Below, piece after piece: positions 1 through 11,186 of a stretch of 64,000 nt of DNA; position 1 is the first letter of the stretch, and every line of letters starts with the position of its first letter. Source of the stretch: Prosapia bicincta (Eukaryota; Arthropoda; Insecta; Hemiptera; Cercopidae); NCBI GenBank assembly GCA_036971475.1, contig JBAIZL010000008.1:3632501-3696500 (forward strand). The letters run 5' to 3'. The position numbers and the translations under genes are program-made. Under the pieces are notes generated by a model that made no database searches, had not been told where the DNA came from, and saw nothing but the letters and a program-made list of their open reading frames with translations.

Positions 1-204
1 CAAAAAGACATAACCTTTACACATAACCTCAACAAAGAAATTTTACTTCAATAAAATTGTTACTTCTAAACAAAACATTGATAGCTAAATAATCACCTTA
101 CAATATATTAGAATTTATTAAAAACACTAGAACAAAATTTCATCATCTAAGTTGCATCTTGAAATCGTCCATTCTTCGAAAAAATTGGTGGTATTAAAAG
201 GATT
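1..204. other. AT-rich sequence, nothing recognised
   Basis: No open frame, repeat arm or RNA-like signal is seen before the foldback repeat that starts near 205. Confidence 0.5.
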
Positions 205-1040
205 AACACATTGGAGTCTGCCCCTTTAAGCATATGCAAATAGTGTAGTCTGAATCTGATTTGAAAGGCTGACACAAAAGTTTGTAAAAACTGTCAGTTT
301 ACATACCAGATCTTTCTGCACATTTGCCTCTATATAACAGAGACAATGGAATAGGGGCACGCCTATTCAGCAAAAACTCTAAAGCTGAAAACATACTGAA
401 ACAGCAAGCAGAGTGGCTCTCTTAGCAGAGAGCAAATCTTCGAAAACAAACTCATTAATCATGGTAGCGTGAGCAAAATGAGCGCAGGGCAGCGATGTGT
501 TATTGCTGTTACAATAGACCAAAGCAGAGAGTTAAAGCTAGTTTGTTATCTTTGCTCTTTAATTGCTGTTTACAAACAACTTGCCTTGTAGAAAATGGAC
601 GCTGATGCACTTATTGGGTGTTTTTTCCAAAAGACCTCTTTAGGACCAGAAAAATGTCTTACATCACAACAGTTTCTCTTTGGTTAAACTTTCAACACTA
701 CAAAATTACTCCAATCCTAATTAAATTTCATCTTATTTGAGCAGTTTCTTTGACAATACATCTCTTGTTGATTTGGGATAGTTTATGAATTGTTAATGAC
801 ATTATGAATATAAAATAAATAAAATGAGTTACATACTGCACAATGGTTTTTAATCAGTTTTTGAACAATTGTGATTAATTTTAAGTAATAATCTCAAAGT
901 TATAGTTTGTAATATTTTTTATACTTCATAATTACTGCAATAAATGGATTGCCAAATTGATTTTAAAAAAAAGTTAATGGCAGGCAATAACTCATTTTAC
1001 GATTAAAAGAAATATTTTTATAATTTTTAACTGCTTTATC

Positions 1041-1385
1041 TTATTTTAAAGTAACTACAAGACGTTCTGTATGACCGAGTGGGTTGACATTACAATTTGT
1101 CCAGTTCTTAATCAGCTTATCTTGAATATAGTCAAAAATGTAAACAAAAGTTGTAATTTTCATTAAAAAATATGATAAAAAATTGACTAGTTTTTTGCGT
1201 ATTTCCTTGTATGAATGATAGAATTCACCATGATTATGTCGGCTCTTATTTATTGTATGAACACTACTTTTTCTAGTTTTATTTTTCAATAAATACCAAA
1301 ATTTTAAAGATGAATTCTCGTTTAATAATAAATCTATCACTCGCTCAACTGTGAGTTCCTCAGTATGTGTCTGCTGCTCTTTCAT
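1041..1385 (-). pseudogene. PIF/Harbinger (HARBI1-like) nuclease fragment, N-terminal part
   Basis: This is an open frame of 114 codons with a good ATG. The C-terminal half reads FYHSYKEIRKK, then DYIQDKLIKNWTNCN, then ERLVVTLK. That order matches the segment of PIF/Harbinger-type nucleases just before the catalytic DDE domain, where ERLxxTLxxLATG is typical. The frame stops right after VTLK, so the DDE domain is missing and no neighbouring frame continues it. It could be a remnant transposase or a decayed HARBI1-like host exon. Family assignment rests on motif recall, not a search. Confidence 0.5.
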
Positions 1386-1519
1386 CGTTTATTTACGTTT
1401 CGCCGCTTTGCTCTACCCTATTCATCGTCACTCTAATCGCGGCTTCAGTATGTTTACAGCCTAAGAAAATGCCTTAATAAATAACTATAGACAAACTCAC
1501 AATTATAAGCACTTTATTT

Positions 1520-1562
1520 CCATCGAGCTTTATTGACACTTATGTCATCATCAGTAGTGAGA
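1520..1562 (-). ncRNA. Degenerate hammerhead-like motif
   Basis: On the minus strand CTGATGA (complement of 1548-1554) is followed by a 5-bp hairpin (TGACA/TGTCA) and then ATAAA where a hammerhead would have GAAA. Only part of the fold is present, so activity is unlikely. The motif belongs to the family seen at 11300, 11880, 18950 and 40530. Confidence 0.25.
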
Positions 1563-3288
1563 CGACTATACAATCACAACTGCAACTAATAAAGTGAAGC
1601 CACTGAAGATCTTCTTTAACCAAAAAAGATTAGAACTGAGCCTTGGTGGGGTCAGTTTTACAGTCATGCTCTTCATGGTTTACATAAAAATATATTTACA
1701 ATAACATACAAATTTCCATTAACTCTATTACAAAATTAACTTAAATACTTTTTATAAATCATTTAAACAGAATTATTAAGAATAAATTAGTTTACAATTA
1801 GAATTTTGAATTGGCCATAATTAGTTATAACAACAATATTCTAAAATCTATTTATAAATAAAATTTCACATGTTTGTAATTCTGTAGACCTTGTTATATT
1901 ATTAAATTTTAAAAAATGCTTCATCGTAGCTGATTTTTCAGCGCTATTAAATTTTAAATAGGAGCAATGTTCATTAGCTCTATTTTGTATCCTTGTTTTC
2001 ATTTGCCCTTTATATTCCATTGGGAATATATTCCTGATTTAATTTCATTTGGTCATAATATATAACTGTATAGTTATTTATTAATTAAGGCATTTTCTTA
2101 GAGCTTTTGTTGAATCAGTGCCCACCTATTCCATTGTCTCTTTGTTATACATGAGACGGACATTTTAGTACCAACAATCATACTCTCTGGTATGTGTTCT
2201 TGATATTTTGTCAATAACCTCGGTATCCAGTAAATACAACTTGAGGAAAGATCTGATATGTAAACTAGCAGTTTTTACAAACTATTATATCAACCTTTTA
2301 ATCGTATTCCTCAGTATTTTGCATATATTTAAAGGGGCAGACTTTAATGTGTTAGTCCTAACACAACCAATCAAAGACGCGAGGATTTCACGATGTGACT
2401 TGGACACCTTTGCCTTTTATTATAAACCAAGTTGAAGTAACTTTCCAAATAGTCTTTGTATTAACTAGGGATGGGTCGATTCCTAAAATTTTCGATTCCG
2501 ATTCTAAAATTTTCCTTTCGATTCTCGATTCTTTAGTCGATTCTCGATTCTTTCAAATTATATTAGCTTACATTCTAAATCTCTAATAATTAATTTAGGT
2601 AACATATTGGTCATATGGCAAAACCTTTTAAAAGTTCTGTTTTAATGTAATAGGCTACACAAAACCTTTAACCTTGGTTTATCAATAGGAATTTTTTTAA
2701 ACATAAAAACATATCAGATTAAAGTAATGACTTATTTTAAAGTTAAAAATGTGAACTTTACTTATTTTATGATGTTTGAAAAACTTCCTAAGCCTATTTA
2801 CATTGTCTCTCAAACAAAACAAAAATTAAAAACAAACGAACAACATAAAAAGTAAAAAAATAATACAAATAGGATAGTTTTTAATATTTAAAAGTCTGGC
2901 AGGTAATGTACATTTCTGTTCAAAAACACAAGCATTTGAACACGTTGTGGGTCAAGCTAGTTTCATCGCTAGTCACATATAGCTCCTGAAGTTGAGAAAG
3001 GTTTTTCAGAAAACACTGTCGCGAGTGGGCAGACAGGTATTTTATTGCCATTTTAAACGCAAATTAATTTTGTACTGCCTAATACTTCCCAACATCACAA
3101 TCTGGACTGGCTAATGGTTCCCCCAGATAATTGTTTACTTCCTCTTCTACTGTCAATTCCCCTGGGGTACCTTCTTCCCCAACATTCTGGATTAGTGGGG
3201 CATACCTTCTCCACATCTGGTGGGACCTTTTTTTCTGCAGGTGTCTGGAACAAGTGCAACTGATTCAGGTCTATTTTGTATTTATTAC

Positions 3289-3450
3289 TCAATCCCAGTT
3301 GATTTTTAACCGACTATCACTTGTAGGTCCTGTGTTTGAGGATAAAGTTTCTTCAAGTATAGATCTTTTTTGTTGATAAATTTGGGCAAAATGAATGTTG
3401 TTTAAGTGCTTTTTCATATTTGATATATTATGTGGTTTTCCACCGTCAGT
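3289..3450 (-). pseudogene. BED-type zinc-finger remnant of a hAT transposase
   Basis: The minus-strand frame reads KPHNISNMKKHLNNIH, ending in an H-x4-H pair as in BED fingers. It continues with a low-complexity linker to a stop at 3289-3291. The upstream cysteine pair and everything after the linker are missing or frameshifted. A further open frame of 65 codons at 3095-3292 overlaps the end and may be linker sequence. It lies inside the hAT element in the expected antisense position. Confidence 0.5.
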
Positions 3451-3455
3451 TTCTG

Positions 3456-4476
3456 TTAACCGTCATCGAATTGACGCGACGGCCAGTACCCTGAACCGAA
3501 TACCGTCGGGCCTCTTAACGCTTTATGTTTATTAGTACTACTCAGCTGGTGTTGCTACTTTTGGAAAAATTAAGGCACAGTATTTAACAACAAGCTTCAC
3601 ACTACTTACAGATGTATTTACGATGGTTTTTGTTTGATAGATAAACGCCGACGGGATTAAAAACATGATGTTAATCTAAGAGCTTTTTGTCCGTAGTTAC
3701 GGGCCGACACACATATTTGTTATAACGTATTGTGATGATTTTCACTACTGTTTTCAAAATTTCACAAAACCTTAAAAGTAAGTCGGAAATATTGACTAAA
3801 TATTTAGTTGTAAAATAATCCTTAAAAACGGACTTTGTGAAAGTTAAGTACAAACATTGATACACTTAGATAAACTCATCCTTACTAGGAAGTAAATTAT
3901 AACGTAAATTCCTTAACAAGTAAATTATTTGGTGTTAAAACTTTTACTTAATATGAATCTTGGATAGTATTTACTGGACCTGTAGCATTACTTATCAGAG
4001 AGAGAATATATTACACTTTAGTTCTATATTCAAAATATTTATAAACTCACAAATCAATCACATGTGACACGTGTACGTGTCTTAGTGATAGGCGCAAAAA
4101 CACTTTTATCACCAGTCAGTTTATTATTTGGGTAGCCGGGACATGAAATTATGGTTTTGTTGTTTCTAGCTGACACAAAACACAAATAATATCAAAACAG
4201 TGTTGCACAGATAATAAAATTTAATTAAATCAAAAACAATGTCGGGTAAATTGGTCCGACAGAGTTTATTTACGTTTCATTTACGGTAGGAAAAAACTAT
4301 GTTGGGCCAGTTGGTCCGACACGTATTTTTATAAATATTATGATGAGAATCGTATATTCATACTTAGATATGATAGGGGAACAAAGTATAAGAACACATG
4401 ATTTAAAAATGAGCTTAAAATATTTTGGAAATTCTCTATGAAAACGCGATATTATGGCCGGCAGCTAAAGTATTAA
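3456..4476. mobile_element. TTAA-flanked MITE nested in the hAT element
   Basis: TTAA stands at 3456-3459 and 4473-4476. The interior matches a second copy at 20301-21222: shared stretches include GAACCGAATACCGTCG, TTATTAGTACTACTCAG and ATTATGGTTTTGTTGTT. The right end GGCAGCTAAAGTATTAA resembles the terminal repeat of copy two, but the left end has diverged. TTAA targets suggest piggyBac mobilisation. No coding capacity. Confidence 0.6.
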
Positions 4477-4844
4477 GGTACAGTGACGCGTTCGCTTTGT
4501 TTGTTAAACTACACGAACTATTTCACCTGTAAGTTCATATTACTGTACATTATTTTGCTACATTTTTAGCTACTGTGCGGATCTGTTTATCATGTAATAA
4601 ATAGTTTCATTTGATATTACAATCGTGTTTATTTTCTTTTCGCTCCGAAATATATTACTTTACTGTGAGAGTGATATCTGTCTATAATATAATTTATTGA
4701 GGTTAAGTTTCGGAGGAATAATACGGTGTTTCTGTTATCCATCTATTCGCTCAACCATCATGGCCACGGTTAATCGAGTTTTTACTGTACTTTTTTGTGT
4801 TTTGTTCTGACATCTATAAATCAGTGGCAGTAAGACACGTGGGG

Positions 4845-4898
4845 GAGAGAGAGAGAGAGAGTATCGAACACGCTCTAGTGAGAGTGAGAGAGAGAGAC
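4845..4898. repeat. GA-rich microsatellite
   Basis: Two short (GA)n runs are separated by a GC-richer spacer, inside the right part of the hAT element. Confidence 0.7.
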
Positions 4899-5490
4899 GA
4901 GCGATGTCAAACGACCAGAAATGGTTACGATCTTGATTGCTGTTGCTTCATAAATAATAATATTTTCGTTTAGTTTAATCATTTAATTCATTCAAATCAA
5001 CCAATACATAAATAAGATATAGTTGGTAATTAATTATTTTTCCAATAAATTACTCCACACACATCTTAATAGTTAACAAAATAGGAATCGGAATCGACAC
5101 TTTTATGATGAAGAATCGAGTATCGACGATTCCTCGATACCACCTAGAATCGACGATTCCTGGAATCGAGAATCGGAATCGGCCCATCCCTAGTATTAAC
5201 CCATTCGCTTACAATTTTGTGTACACTGACTGAACCATAAAAAAACTAATTTTTTAGACCATTTTTGAAGGTTTTTGTTGATTACTTTTTTTCAGTTCAT
5301 ATTTATGTTTCTTATGGAACCTATTGTTATTTTTTTATAATTTAATGATATGTAAAAAACTAAAATGTTTCAATGAAAAATATTATTTTTTAAAAATTTC
5401 AATTATGCTAAATTAAAAGCATAAATTACCTTTGAAAATACTCCAAAATATTCTTCAGGGTGCAAAGAATATGTTTCAATTACACAAGAG

Positions 5491-5670
5491 TCAAGCAAAG
5501 TTAACTTTTGTGTGGTATACGTTGAAACATTCTGGTAGGCGAAGCGCGACGAGGCACAGTTCACACTCCCACCGGCTGTCACTGCGTTTGCCTTGAGCAC
5601 TACAAACCTTGCACCTTCTTGAGGGAGTTTGTTTTATTTCATTAGGTGGTATCGGTCTTGTGAAATGTCC
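5491..5670 (-). pseudogene. piggyBac transposase C-terminal cysteine-rich domain
   Basis: Sixty codons in a minus-strand frame read GHFTRPIPPNEI, then RRCKVCSAQGKR, then WECELC, then LPECFNVYH, ending at TGA 5491-5493. The C-x2-C, C-x2-C, C-x4-H layout is the zinc-binding domain that piggyBac transposases use to bind their ends. A GRPKEKI-type linker lies directly upstream in another frame and ends in a stop, so a frameshift separates them. The domain itself looks well kept. Confidence 0.8.
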
Positions 5671-5918
5671 TAAATTTTTTCTTTAGGCCTACCGCTTGGT
5701 TTACCCCTACCTCTAGTACTAACTCTAATAGGCCTAGGACAAGAATCAAGAAAACTAGGGTCATCAGCCTCCTCACTAGCAGTAAGAGACAGAGGTGCAA
5801 TTATTCCATCTGAATTAGATGGTAATACAGGCCTATCATAGACATTTGTATCAGAAATTACATTATTTACATCTAGTGGAGTCCTAGGCCTAACATAACT
5901 ACAAGAGGGCTTCTCAAG

Positions 5919-6200
5919 TTACAACTTATCACTTATTGCAGAACAAGGCAGATTACATTTTTCATGATGTGGTGAACCTGTTATATTATAGTCTATTATG
6001 ATTTTATTTGATTCATTACTTACATCTACATCTATTTGAGATTCAATGTCCAACTGTCCTATTTCATTATCACTCTCAAATGTTTCATCAAACAAATCAC
6101 TCTCACTGTCACTGTCACATTCTCCAATAATTCTTTCAATTTCACAATCCTTCAACTCCTTCCCACATTCATCCACAAATAAAATATTAAAACCACTCAT
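5919..6200 (-). pseudogene. piggyBac transposase acidic N-terminal fragment
   Basis: The open frame starts MSGFNILFVDECGKEL and is rich in Asp, Glu and Ser (CDSDSESDLFDETFESDNE). An acidic, disordered start with a D/E/S cluster is usual for piggyBac transposases. The frame ends at 5919. In-frame sequence after that stop (KPSCSYVRPRTPL) runs toward the C-terminal piece, with no catalytic domain between. Assignment is supported mainly by its place inside the TTAA-flanked element. Confidence 0.6.
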
Positions 6201-6546
6201 TTTTAACTTAAAAAGACAAATAACAAATTAAATACAATTAGGTTAGCTTATAAACATATCCCACACAACTACGAAGTAAACACAACATTACAGACAATGT
6301 CAGCTGGTCGGTCGCCAGATTAAAACGTAATTATTTAAAGAACGGACAGTCCAAAGAAGATAAAAATTCTACCATTGGAAAGCCCAAAGCCTGTAGAATA
6401 AGATGCATATGAGATATATTGGATTTATTGAGAACTAACTCAACACAAATGAGTTATATTGGAGGACAGCGATTCACCGTCGCTTCACAGAATGACACAC
6501 TGGTGGACAGACGGTGGATTGCCGTCATTGTAAGTGAATGGGTTAA

Positions 6547-7215
6547 ATATAAGGGATAAAGTAAACTACAGACACAAAGTATTAGTAGAAGGACAAGAAT
6601 CTCCTCTAGTATAGGCTCACTTGAGTGTAGAAATTACCTGCATATCTCTACTTGAGAGCAGACATGTAGAGCAGGTCTAATTACGGGCATGCCAGCCCAC
6701 GCTTTCTTCTATATAAGAACAACCCACATAACATTTGTTACAACAAATATAAAAAGAGTTGTGGTAGATTCTTGTTAAAAATATAAAAGAAATTATCAAA
6801 TATTTTTAGACTTGACAATTTTTTGTTCTATTTTGACTTCACTTCTTACATTATATACTTTTATTAAATTACTTTACACATTAGTATCAGACATGAATTA
6901 CTTACTTTGAACATTGATACTTTGTTTCCTGTTGCAATTGTCCCATTCACATTTATACTATGACAACACACTGAATTATTGCTCTGCAAAATCAGTTTAG
7001 CGTCTCTACCTAAATAAATTTTAAAAAATTAAATATATTATATAATTATTGGGTAACAGTACCAACATCAGGAATAATAAATACTGCTATACGCATAGGT
7101 GTTTGGTTGTATCTAATTAAAAAACACATGTTTATATGATAGTCTTTATTTTATTATTCCTGATGATATCTATATATATTGTTAATTTTCTTATATTATT
7201 TGTTATATCATTGTT
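6547..7215. other. Intergenic AT-rich DNA, no feature recognised
   Basis: Nothing coding is seen on either strand. A short region near 6600-6730 is less AT-rich but shows no motif I recognise. Confidence 0.4.
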
Positions 7216-7381
7216 TTGTAATTTTTCTATTCTGTTATTGGCGTATTTATATTTTAGGTAGATTTAAATTTTTATTATTTTTGTGTTCAGGTTGTAGTAA
7301 ACAAAGAATACTACACTTCAACATACAAACAAAACAACAAAATAATAAAATATCTTAATAATACAAACCACAAAACAAATA

Positions 7382-9011
7382 CAGTAAACTCCCGATTAAC
7401 CGTGGAATAGGGTGGCCAGGCAACGCCGGATAACGAATTCCCCGGATAATCCTCTATGAACAAAGAATACGCAAAACGATCGATAATCGATTATTATACC
7501 ATAAGTTACACAAATAATGACCCCGGTTAATCCAATTCACAAATAATCTTCAGAGGACAAAATAAATACAGAAAATAATTTAAAATGTCGATGTATTTGA
7601 CGGATTATAACATGTACATTTATATGTCTAACTATTTACAATACGTACATAAGTATATGTCAAAATTAAGTATGTATGTGCATATGTAATTTCCTTTACA
7701 CATAATACTTTCACTTTTTAACAAAAAAATCTGTCACTTTCGTCTGTTTTTTGTGAGAATTGATTAAGTTTTAATGTGCGATCTAAGTTTCTTGAGAACC
7801 ATTTTGTCGCACAGTAACTACTTGTGTCACAAAGCCATAAAGATCGATAATGTATATGACAGACATGGATAATGCATATGTCACGTCCTAGACTATTTAT
7901 AGCCGAGATTAGCTGACATTTGCTTACAATCTTATGATACACATTAGGTTTTCGGGAGTCCTATCTATATATATATATATATAGATAGATAGATTTTTTA
8001 AACTAGGAGACTGACAGACTTACCTTGGTAAGAGTCCACTCTGTAGTCTTGAAATAGAAACACATAAACACATAAACAATGATATATTTCAACCACACAG
8101 TGGTCTTTGTCAATCGAAGAGAAAACACAAAAAGAAATATGAGAGAATGAAATAAAATAATTGTAATCACAGATTGTGTAGAGTAGAAATCAGATGTCAC
8201 AGATTAAAGATATATATATATTGTTTCCATGAACATATGAGTGATTATAGTTTATATAAGTCTGTCAGGGGAAAAGAGATAACGCTATTAGGAAAAAAAA
8301 AAAAAAAAAAAAAAGAATGGATTTATCAGATGTTGAGGTTAGGGGATTCTCTGGACTTGGTATACCACTGGTATGATAGTTCCCACCTTCTCAGTTCTGA
8401 GGGATTGCAATCAGGGGGGAGTGATTTAATTATTTTTGTGGTATAGCAGTCATCAAAAGTTGTGATGTTGTGACTCGCAGCATGTTGAGCTGTTGGTCTA
8501 TCCATATTCATAATTTTAACATCATGTCTGTGGTGATGACTTTTGATGACTGCTATACCACAAAAATAATTAAATCACTCCCCCCTGATTGCAATCCCTC
8601 AGAACTGAGAAGGTGGGAACTATCATACCAGTGGTATACCAAGCCCAGAGAATCCCCTAATTAATTTTTTTTTCCAAATAGCCTTATCTCTTTTCCCCTG
8701 ACAGACTTATATAAACTATAATCACTCATATGTTCATGGAAACAATATATATATCTTTAATCTGTGCATCTGTGACATCTGATTTCTACTCTACACAATC
8801 TGTGATTACAATTATTTTATTTCATTCTCTTATATTTCTTTTTGTGTTTTCTCTTCGATTGACAAATACCACTGTGTGGTTGAAATATATCATTGTTTGA
8901 GTGCTTTTATGAGTTTCTATTTCAAGACTACAGAGTGGACTCTTACCAAGGTAAGTCTGTCAGTCTCCTAGTCCAAAAAATCTAAATAATCTTTACCAAC
9001 CAAAACTAACC

Positions 9012-9056
<45 letters not shown>

Positions 9057-9933
9057 TAAACTCCTGATTATCCGTGGAATAGGGTGGCCCGGCACCGATG
9101 GATAACCAAATTCCCCGGATAATCCGCTATGAACGAAGAATACGCAAAACGATCGATAATCGATTATTATACCATAAGTTACACAAATAATGACCCCGGT
9201 TAATGCAATTCACAAATAATCTTCAGAGGACAAAATAAATACAGAAAATAATTTAAAATGTTGACGTATTTGACGGATTATAACATGTACATTTATATGT
9301 CTAACTATTTACAATACGTACATAAGTATATGTCAAAATTAAGTATGTATGTGCATATGTAATTTCCTTTACACATAATACTTTCACTTTTTAACAAAAA
9401 AATCTGTCACTTTCGTCTGTTTTTTGTGAGAATTGATTAAGTTTTAATGTGCGATCTAAGTTTCTTGAGAACCATTTTGTCGCACAGTGACTACTTGTGT
9501 CACAAAGCCATAAAGATCGATAACGTATATGACAGACATGGATAATGCATATGTCACGTCCTAGACTATTTATAGCCGAGATTAGCTGACATTTGCTTAC
9601 AATCTTATGATACACATTAGGTTTTCGGGAGTCCAAGCATTTTGTCATTGTCTCTTATATACAGTAGTCTGCTCGCCCCTTTTATTTCGCTGGTCCGCAT
9701 CCCTCGGGATGCTTCCCTTTCAATGTAAAAATTAGTACGTACATATTTATATATCTATTCCCTTCATCTTAACTTCTATTAAGCCTTATATGTATTTACG
9801 TCGTAATCCACCGTTTGGAAATTTAAACACATGAATCTGATTGGAATAAAAATTGGATATTTGTAAAACAATGGCAGACCCCGGATAATCCGCAAACCGG
9901 TTAATCCGCCCACGCATAATCGGGAGTTTACTG
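7382..9933. mobile_element. Composite Tigger/pogo-like nonautonomous insertion
   Basis: The ends CAGTAAACTCCCGATTA and TAATCGGGAGTTTACTG are flanked by TA (7380-7381 and 9934-9935), as in Tigger/pogo elements. Inside are a left-part Tigger (7382-7961), a foldback repeat (7995-9000) between AT microsatellites, and a full-length Tigger (9054-9933). The left part and the full copy share the same sequence for over 500 bp. No transposase is left. The small open frames at 7718-7942 and 9391-9648 are the same repeat sequence read twice. Confidence 0.75.
7995..9000. repeat. Foldback repeat, family C (PLE-like), first copy
   Basis: Arms at about 7995-8461 and 8539-9000 are reverse complements around a spacer of about 80 bp. 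Both arms end in ACTAGGAGACTGACAGACTT or its complement. Each arm encodes PSELRRWELSYQWYT, so the same peptide appears on both strands. The outer part carries a hairpin followed by GAAA that resembles a decayed hammerhead. The nearly identical second copy is at 34530-35520. Membership in the Penelope-like group is inferred from the layout. Confidence 0.65.
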
Positions 9934-9937
9934 TATA

Positions 9938-10351
9938 GAAAAACTTAACCTATCAGGAATTTACAAAATTACAAGTAACAACTGCAACACATTTTACATA
10001 GGGAAAACAACCAGATCATTTAAAATAAGATTTGAAGAACATTACAGAACATTCAAAAATAAAAATACAAAAGGATCAAATGTTGCAGCACACCTAATAT
10101 CACATAAATATGAAATAACAAATTACAAAAATAACCTAACCATACTTGAAATAAATAATAATCCAATAGAACTAAACTCACTAGAAAAATACTACATTTG
10201 TAAAAACACATACAATAATTTAATGAACCTACAGACAAGATATGCAGACGACGTACTATTCAAAAACATTATACACACGGCTCAAGAAGAAATATGTATG
10301 ATGTCAACAAATACCAACATCATGGACCGAATACCCACACCAGAAAAATAG
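9938..10351 (+). pseudogene. GIY-YIG endonuclease domain of a Penelope-like element (family B)
   Basis: The open frame of 137 codons has no start codon because the Tigger insertion removed its upstream part. It reads LSGIYKITSNNCNTFYIGKT, then FKIRFEEHYRTFKNK, then NVAAHLISH, and ends at TAG. GIY...YIG, the Arg of IRFEEH and the distal Glu region match GIY-YIG nucleases of Penelope-like elements, which nick DNA during retrotransposition. The paired Cys/Asn knuckle before YIG is changed (SNNCN against CNNCN in the 37379 copy). The domain is intact, the protein is not. Confidence 0.78.
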
Positions 10352-10364
10352 AGAAAAATTAATC

Positions 10365-10408
10365 AGTGATTCGACAATGGTCAAGTGACCGAAAGAAGCC
10401 TTATCACA
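10365..10408 (+). ncRNA. Hammerhead-like motif, family B (variant core)
   Basis: Stem I GTGAT/ATCAC, core TCGACAAT, stem II GGTC-AAGT-GACC and GAAA are present. The stem II loop differs from the other family B copies (AAGT against AAC) while the stem is kept. Stem III is weaker here. The canonical core would be CTGANGA. Confidence 0.4.
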
Positions 10409-10464
10409 TAAGGTAAAATAATTGCACTTAGTGGTGGAAAAATAATGGACAACGTGAAATATCA

Positions 10465-10920
10465 CGACACACACACACACACACGCACATATAAATATAT
10501 AAAGAAGTTAATTATGAACACACAAATTTATGAAGATTTTTGCTGTGTGCAGAAAAATTATAAAATGTTTGCCCTAAGAAATTTTAGGGCAAAGAAAATA
10601 TAAGTATATTTTAAAGCTTAAAAATGAAGTTTCCTGTGTCTATCTTTGGTCTAATTATTTGTATTAGTTGTAATGGATTCATGTGATGTTTTTATCTATC
10701 ACTATGAAATAACAAATACTTTAGTGTCTGCTTACCACATACTTTGTAACAACTAACTAAAACAACTGTAATATTTTAATATGTTATTCATGAGTACAGT
10801 AAACAGCTTTTTGTAAACAGTTTGTAGTTAAATATTTTTCATTTAATCTCTAAGACAATTTCTTCACTGAGAAATGTTAACCTTTCTTATGTGATGAAAA
10901 TAATAGACAAAATTTTTGTG
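10465..10920. other. Intergenic DNA after the Apaf-1 poly(A) site, with a CA microsatellite
   Basis: A (CA)n run lies at about 10468-10486. The remainder is AT-rich with no coding or structural signal that I can support. Confidence 0.4.
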
Positions 10921-10941
10921 CAACGAATACAAATATTATAC

Positions 10942-10947
10942 TTTATT
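10942..10947 (-). promoter_or_regulatory. Poly(A) signal of the Apaf-1 gene
   Basis: AATAAA on the minus strand lies 20 bp after the stop codon at 10968-10970. A T/G-rich stretch follows, as expected near a cleavage site. The 3' untranslated region is therefore very short, unless a more distal site is used. Confidence 0.65.
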
Positions 10948-10967
10948 CAACTAAAGAATAATGTCCA

Positions 10968-11186
10968 TTACAAACCTCTATCTACAATAAATATAGATTT
11001 GACTGGAAATGGACTTGTAAAAGAATCAAGGTGTCTTGCAGAAACTGCATGGTGAGCTACTACTTTGCTGTCATCGCCTGCGTAAAATATGGCACTTCCG
11101 CAGTTAGAAAAGGTACATGTTCTGGGCACACTCTGGGCATTAATGCTTATGAAAAGACTTCCAATTCCATTTGAAATATTCCAAAT
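10968..11186 (-). CDS. Apaf1: Apaf-1 last exon: final WD40 blade and stop
   Basis: Seventy-two codons start IWNISNGIGSLFIS, completing VKIWN from the previous exon, and go through CTFSNCGSAIFYAGDD to SIFIVDRGL and TAA. IWNISNGxL resembles IWNVSNGELL near the C-terminus of human Apaf-1. Acceptor ATATCTTTCAG. A PLE end lies only 18 nt upstream of the acceptor. The poly(A) signal follows closely, which supports this as the true 3' end. Confidence 0.9.
   Translation of the reverse strand: MWNISNGIGSLFISINAQSVPRTCTFSNCGSAIFYAGDDSKVVAHHAVSARHLDSFTSPFPVKSIFIVDRGL

Larger units (their letters stand above)
205..2375. repeat. Foldback repeat with diverged inverted arms
   Basis: The sequence at about 205-385 (with GTCTGCCCCTTTAA and AGACAATGGAATAGG) returns in reverse complement at about 2080-2375. 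A second matching pair, around AAGAAAATGCCTTAA, lies at 1465-1500 and 2075-2105. The arms carry several indels, so this is an old insertion or set of nested insertions. A HARBI1-like fragment and a hammerhead-like motif lie inside. The foldback layout resembles the Penelope-like elements elsewhere in the window, but no coding part of that family is seen here. Confidence 0.45.
2466..5192 (-). mobile_element. hAT-superfamily DNA transposon, nonautonomous
   Basis: Terminal inverted repeats TAGGGATGGGYCGATTCC stand at both ends and are flanked by the identical 8-bp duplication GTATTAAC (2458-2465 and 5193-5200). An 8-bp duplication is the mark of hAT elements. The subterminal regions are rich in GATTC/GAATC repeats. 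Coding remains are only a BED-finger piece at 3289-3450. A TTAA-flanked MITE is nested at 3456-4476. The catalytic RNase-H-like domain is absent. The right duplication overlaps the TTAA target of the adjacent piggyBac element. Confidence 0.85.
5196..6546 (-). mobile_element. piggyBac element with the catalytic core deleted
   Basis: TTAA at 5196-5199 and 6543-6546 is followed by inverted repeats (CCCATTCGCTTACAAT on the left; the complement of ATTGTAAGTGAATGGG on the right). The interior carries two pieces of a piggyBac transposase on the minus strand: the acidic N-terminus (5919-6200) and the cysteine-rich C-terminus (5491-5670). The DDD catalytic core is missing, so the element cannot mobilise itself. 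Its left TTAA lies within the target duplication of the neighbouring hAT element. Confidence 0.82.
7216..10464 (+). mobile_element. Penelope-like element (family B), split by a Tigger insertion
   Basis: The left piece (7216-7379) codes NKEYYTSTYKQNNKIIKYL and ends at the TA duplicated by the Tigger composite (7382-9933). The right piece resumes at 9936 with the GIY-YIG nuclease frame (9938-10351), a hammerhead-like motif (10365-10408) and the family tail. Joined in mind, the two pieces run collinear with the complete copy at 37379-38208. The reverse transcriptase is absent. Confidence 0.7.

Noticed and set aside
8174..8664. Overlapping open frames on both strands with DDCYTTKIIKSLPP
   Set aside because: The repeat is a palindrome, so the same peptide appears on both strands. 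It may derive from a PLE protein but is not a gene.
7718..9648. Small frames around 74-111 codons beginning MTKCLD... or similar, found in four places
   Set aside because: They are the same stretch of the Tigger-like repeat (7718, 9391, 35830, 41354) and carry no domain. Similarity comes from repeat copying, not protein selection.
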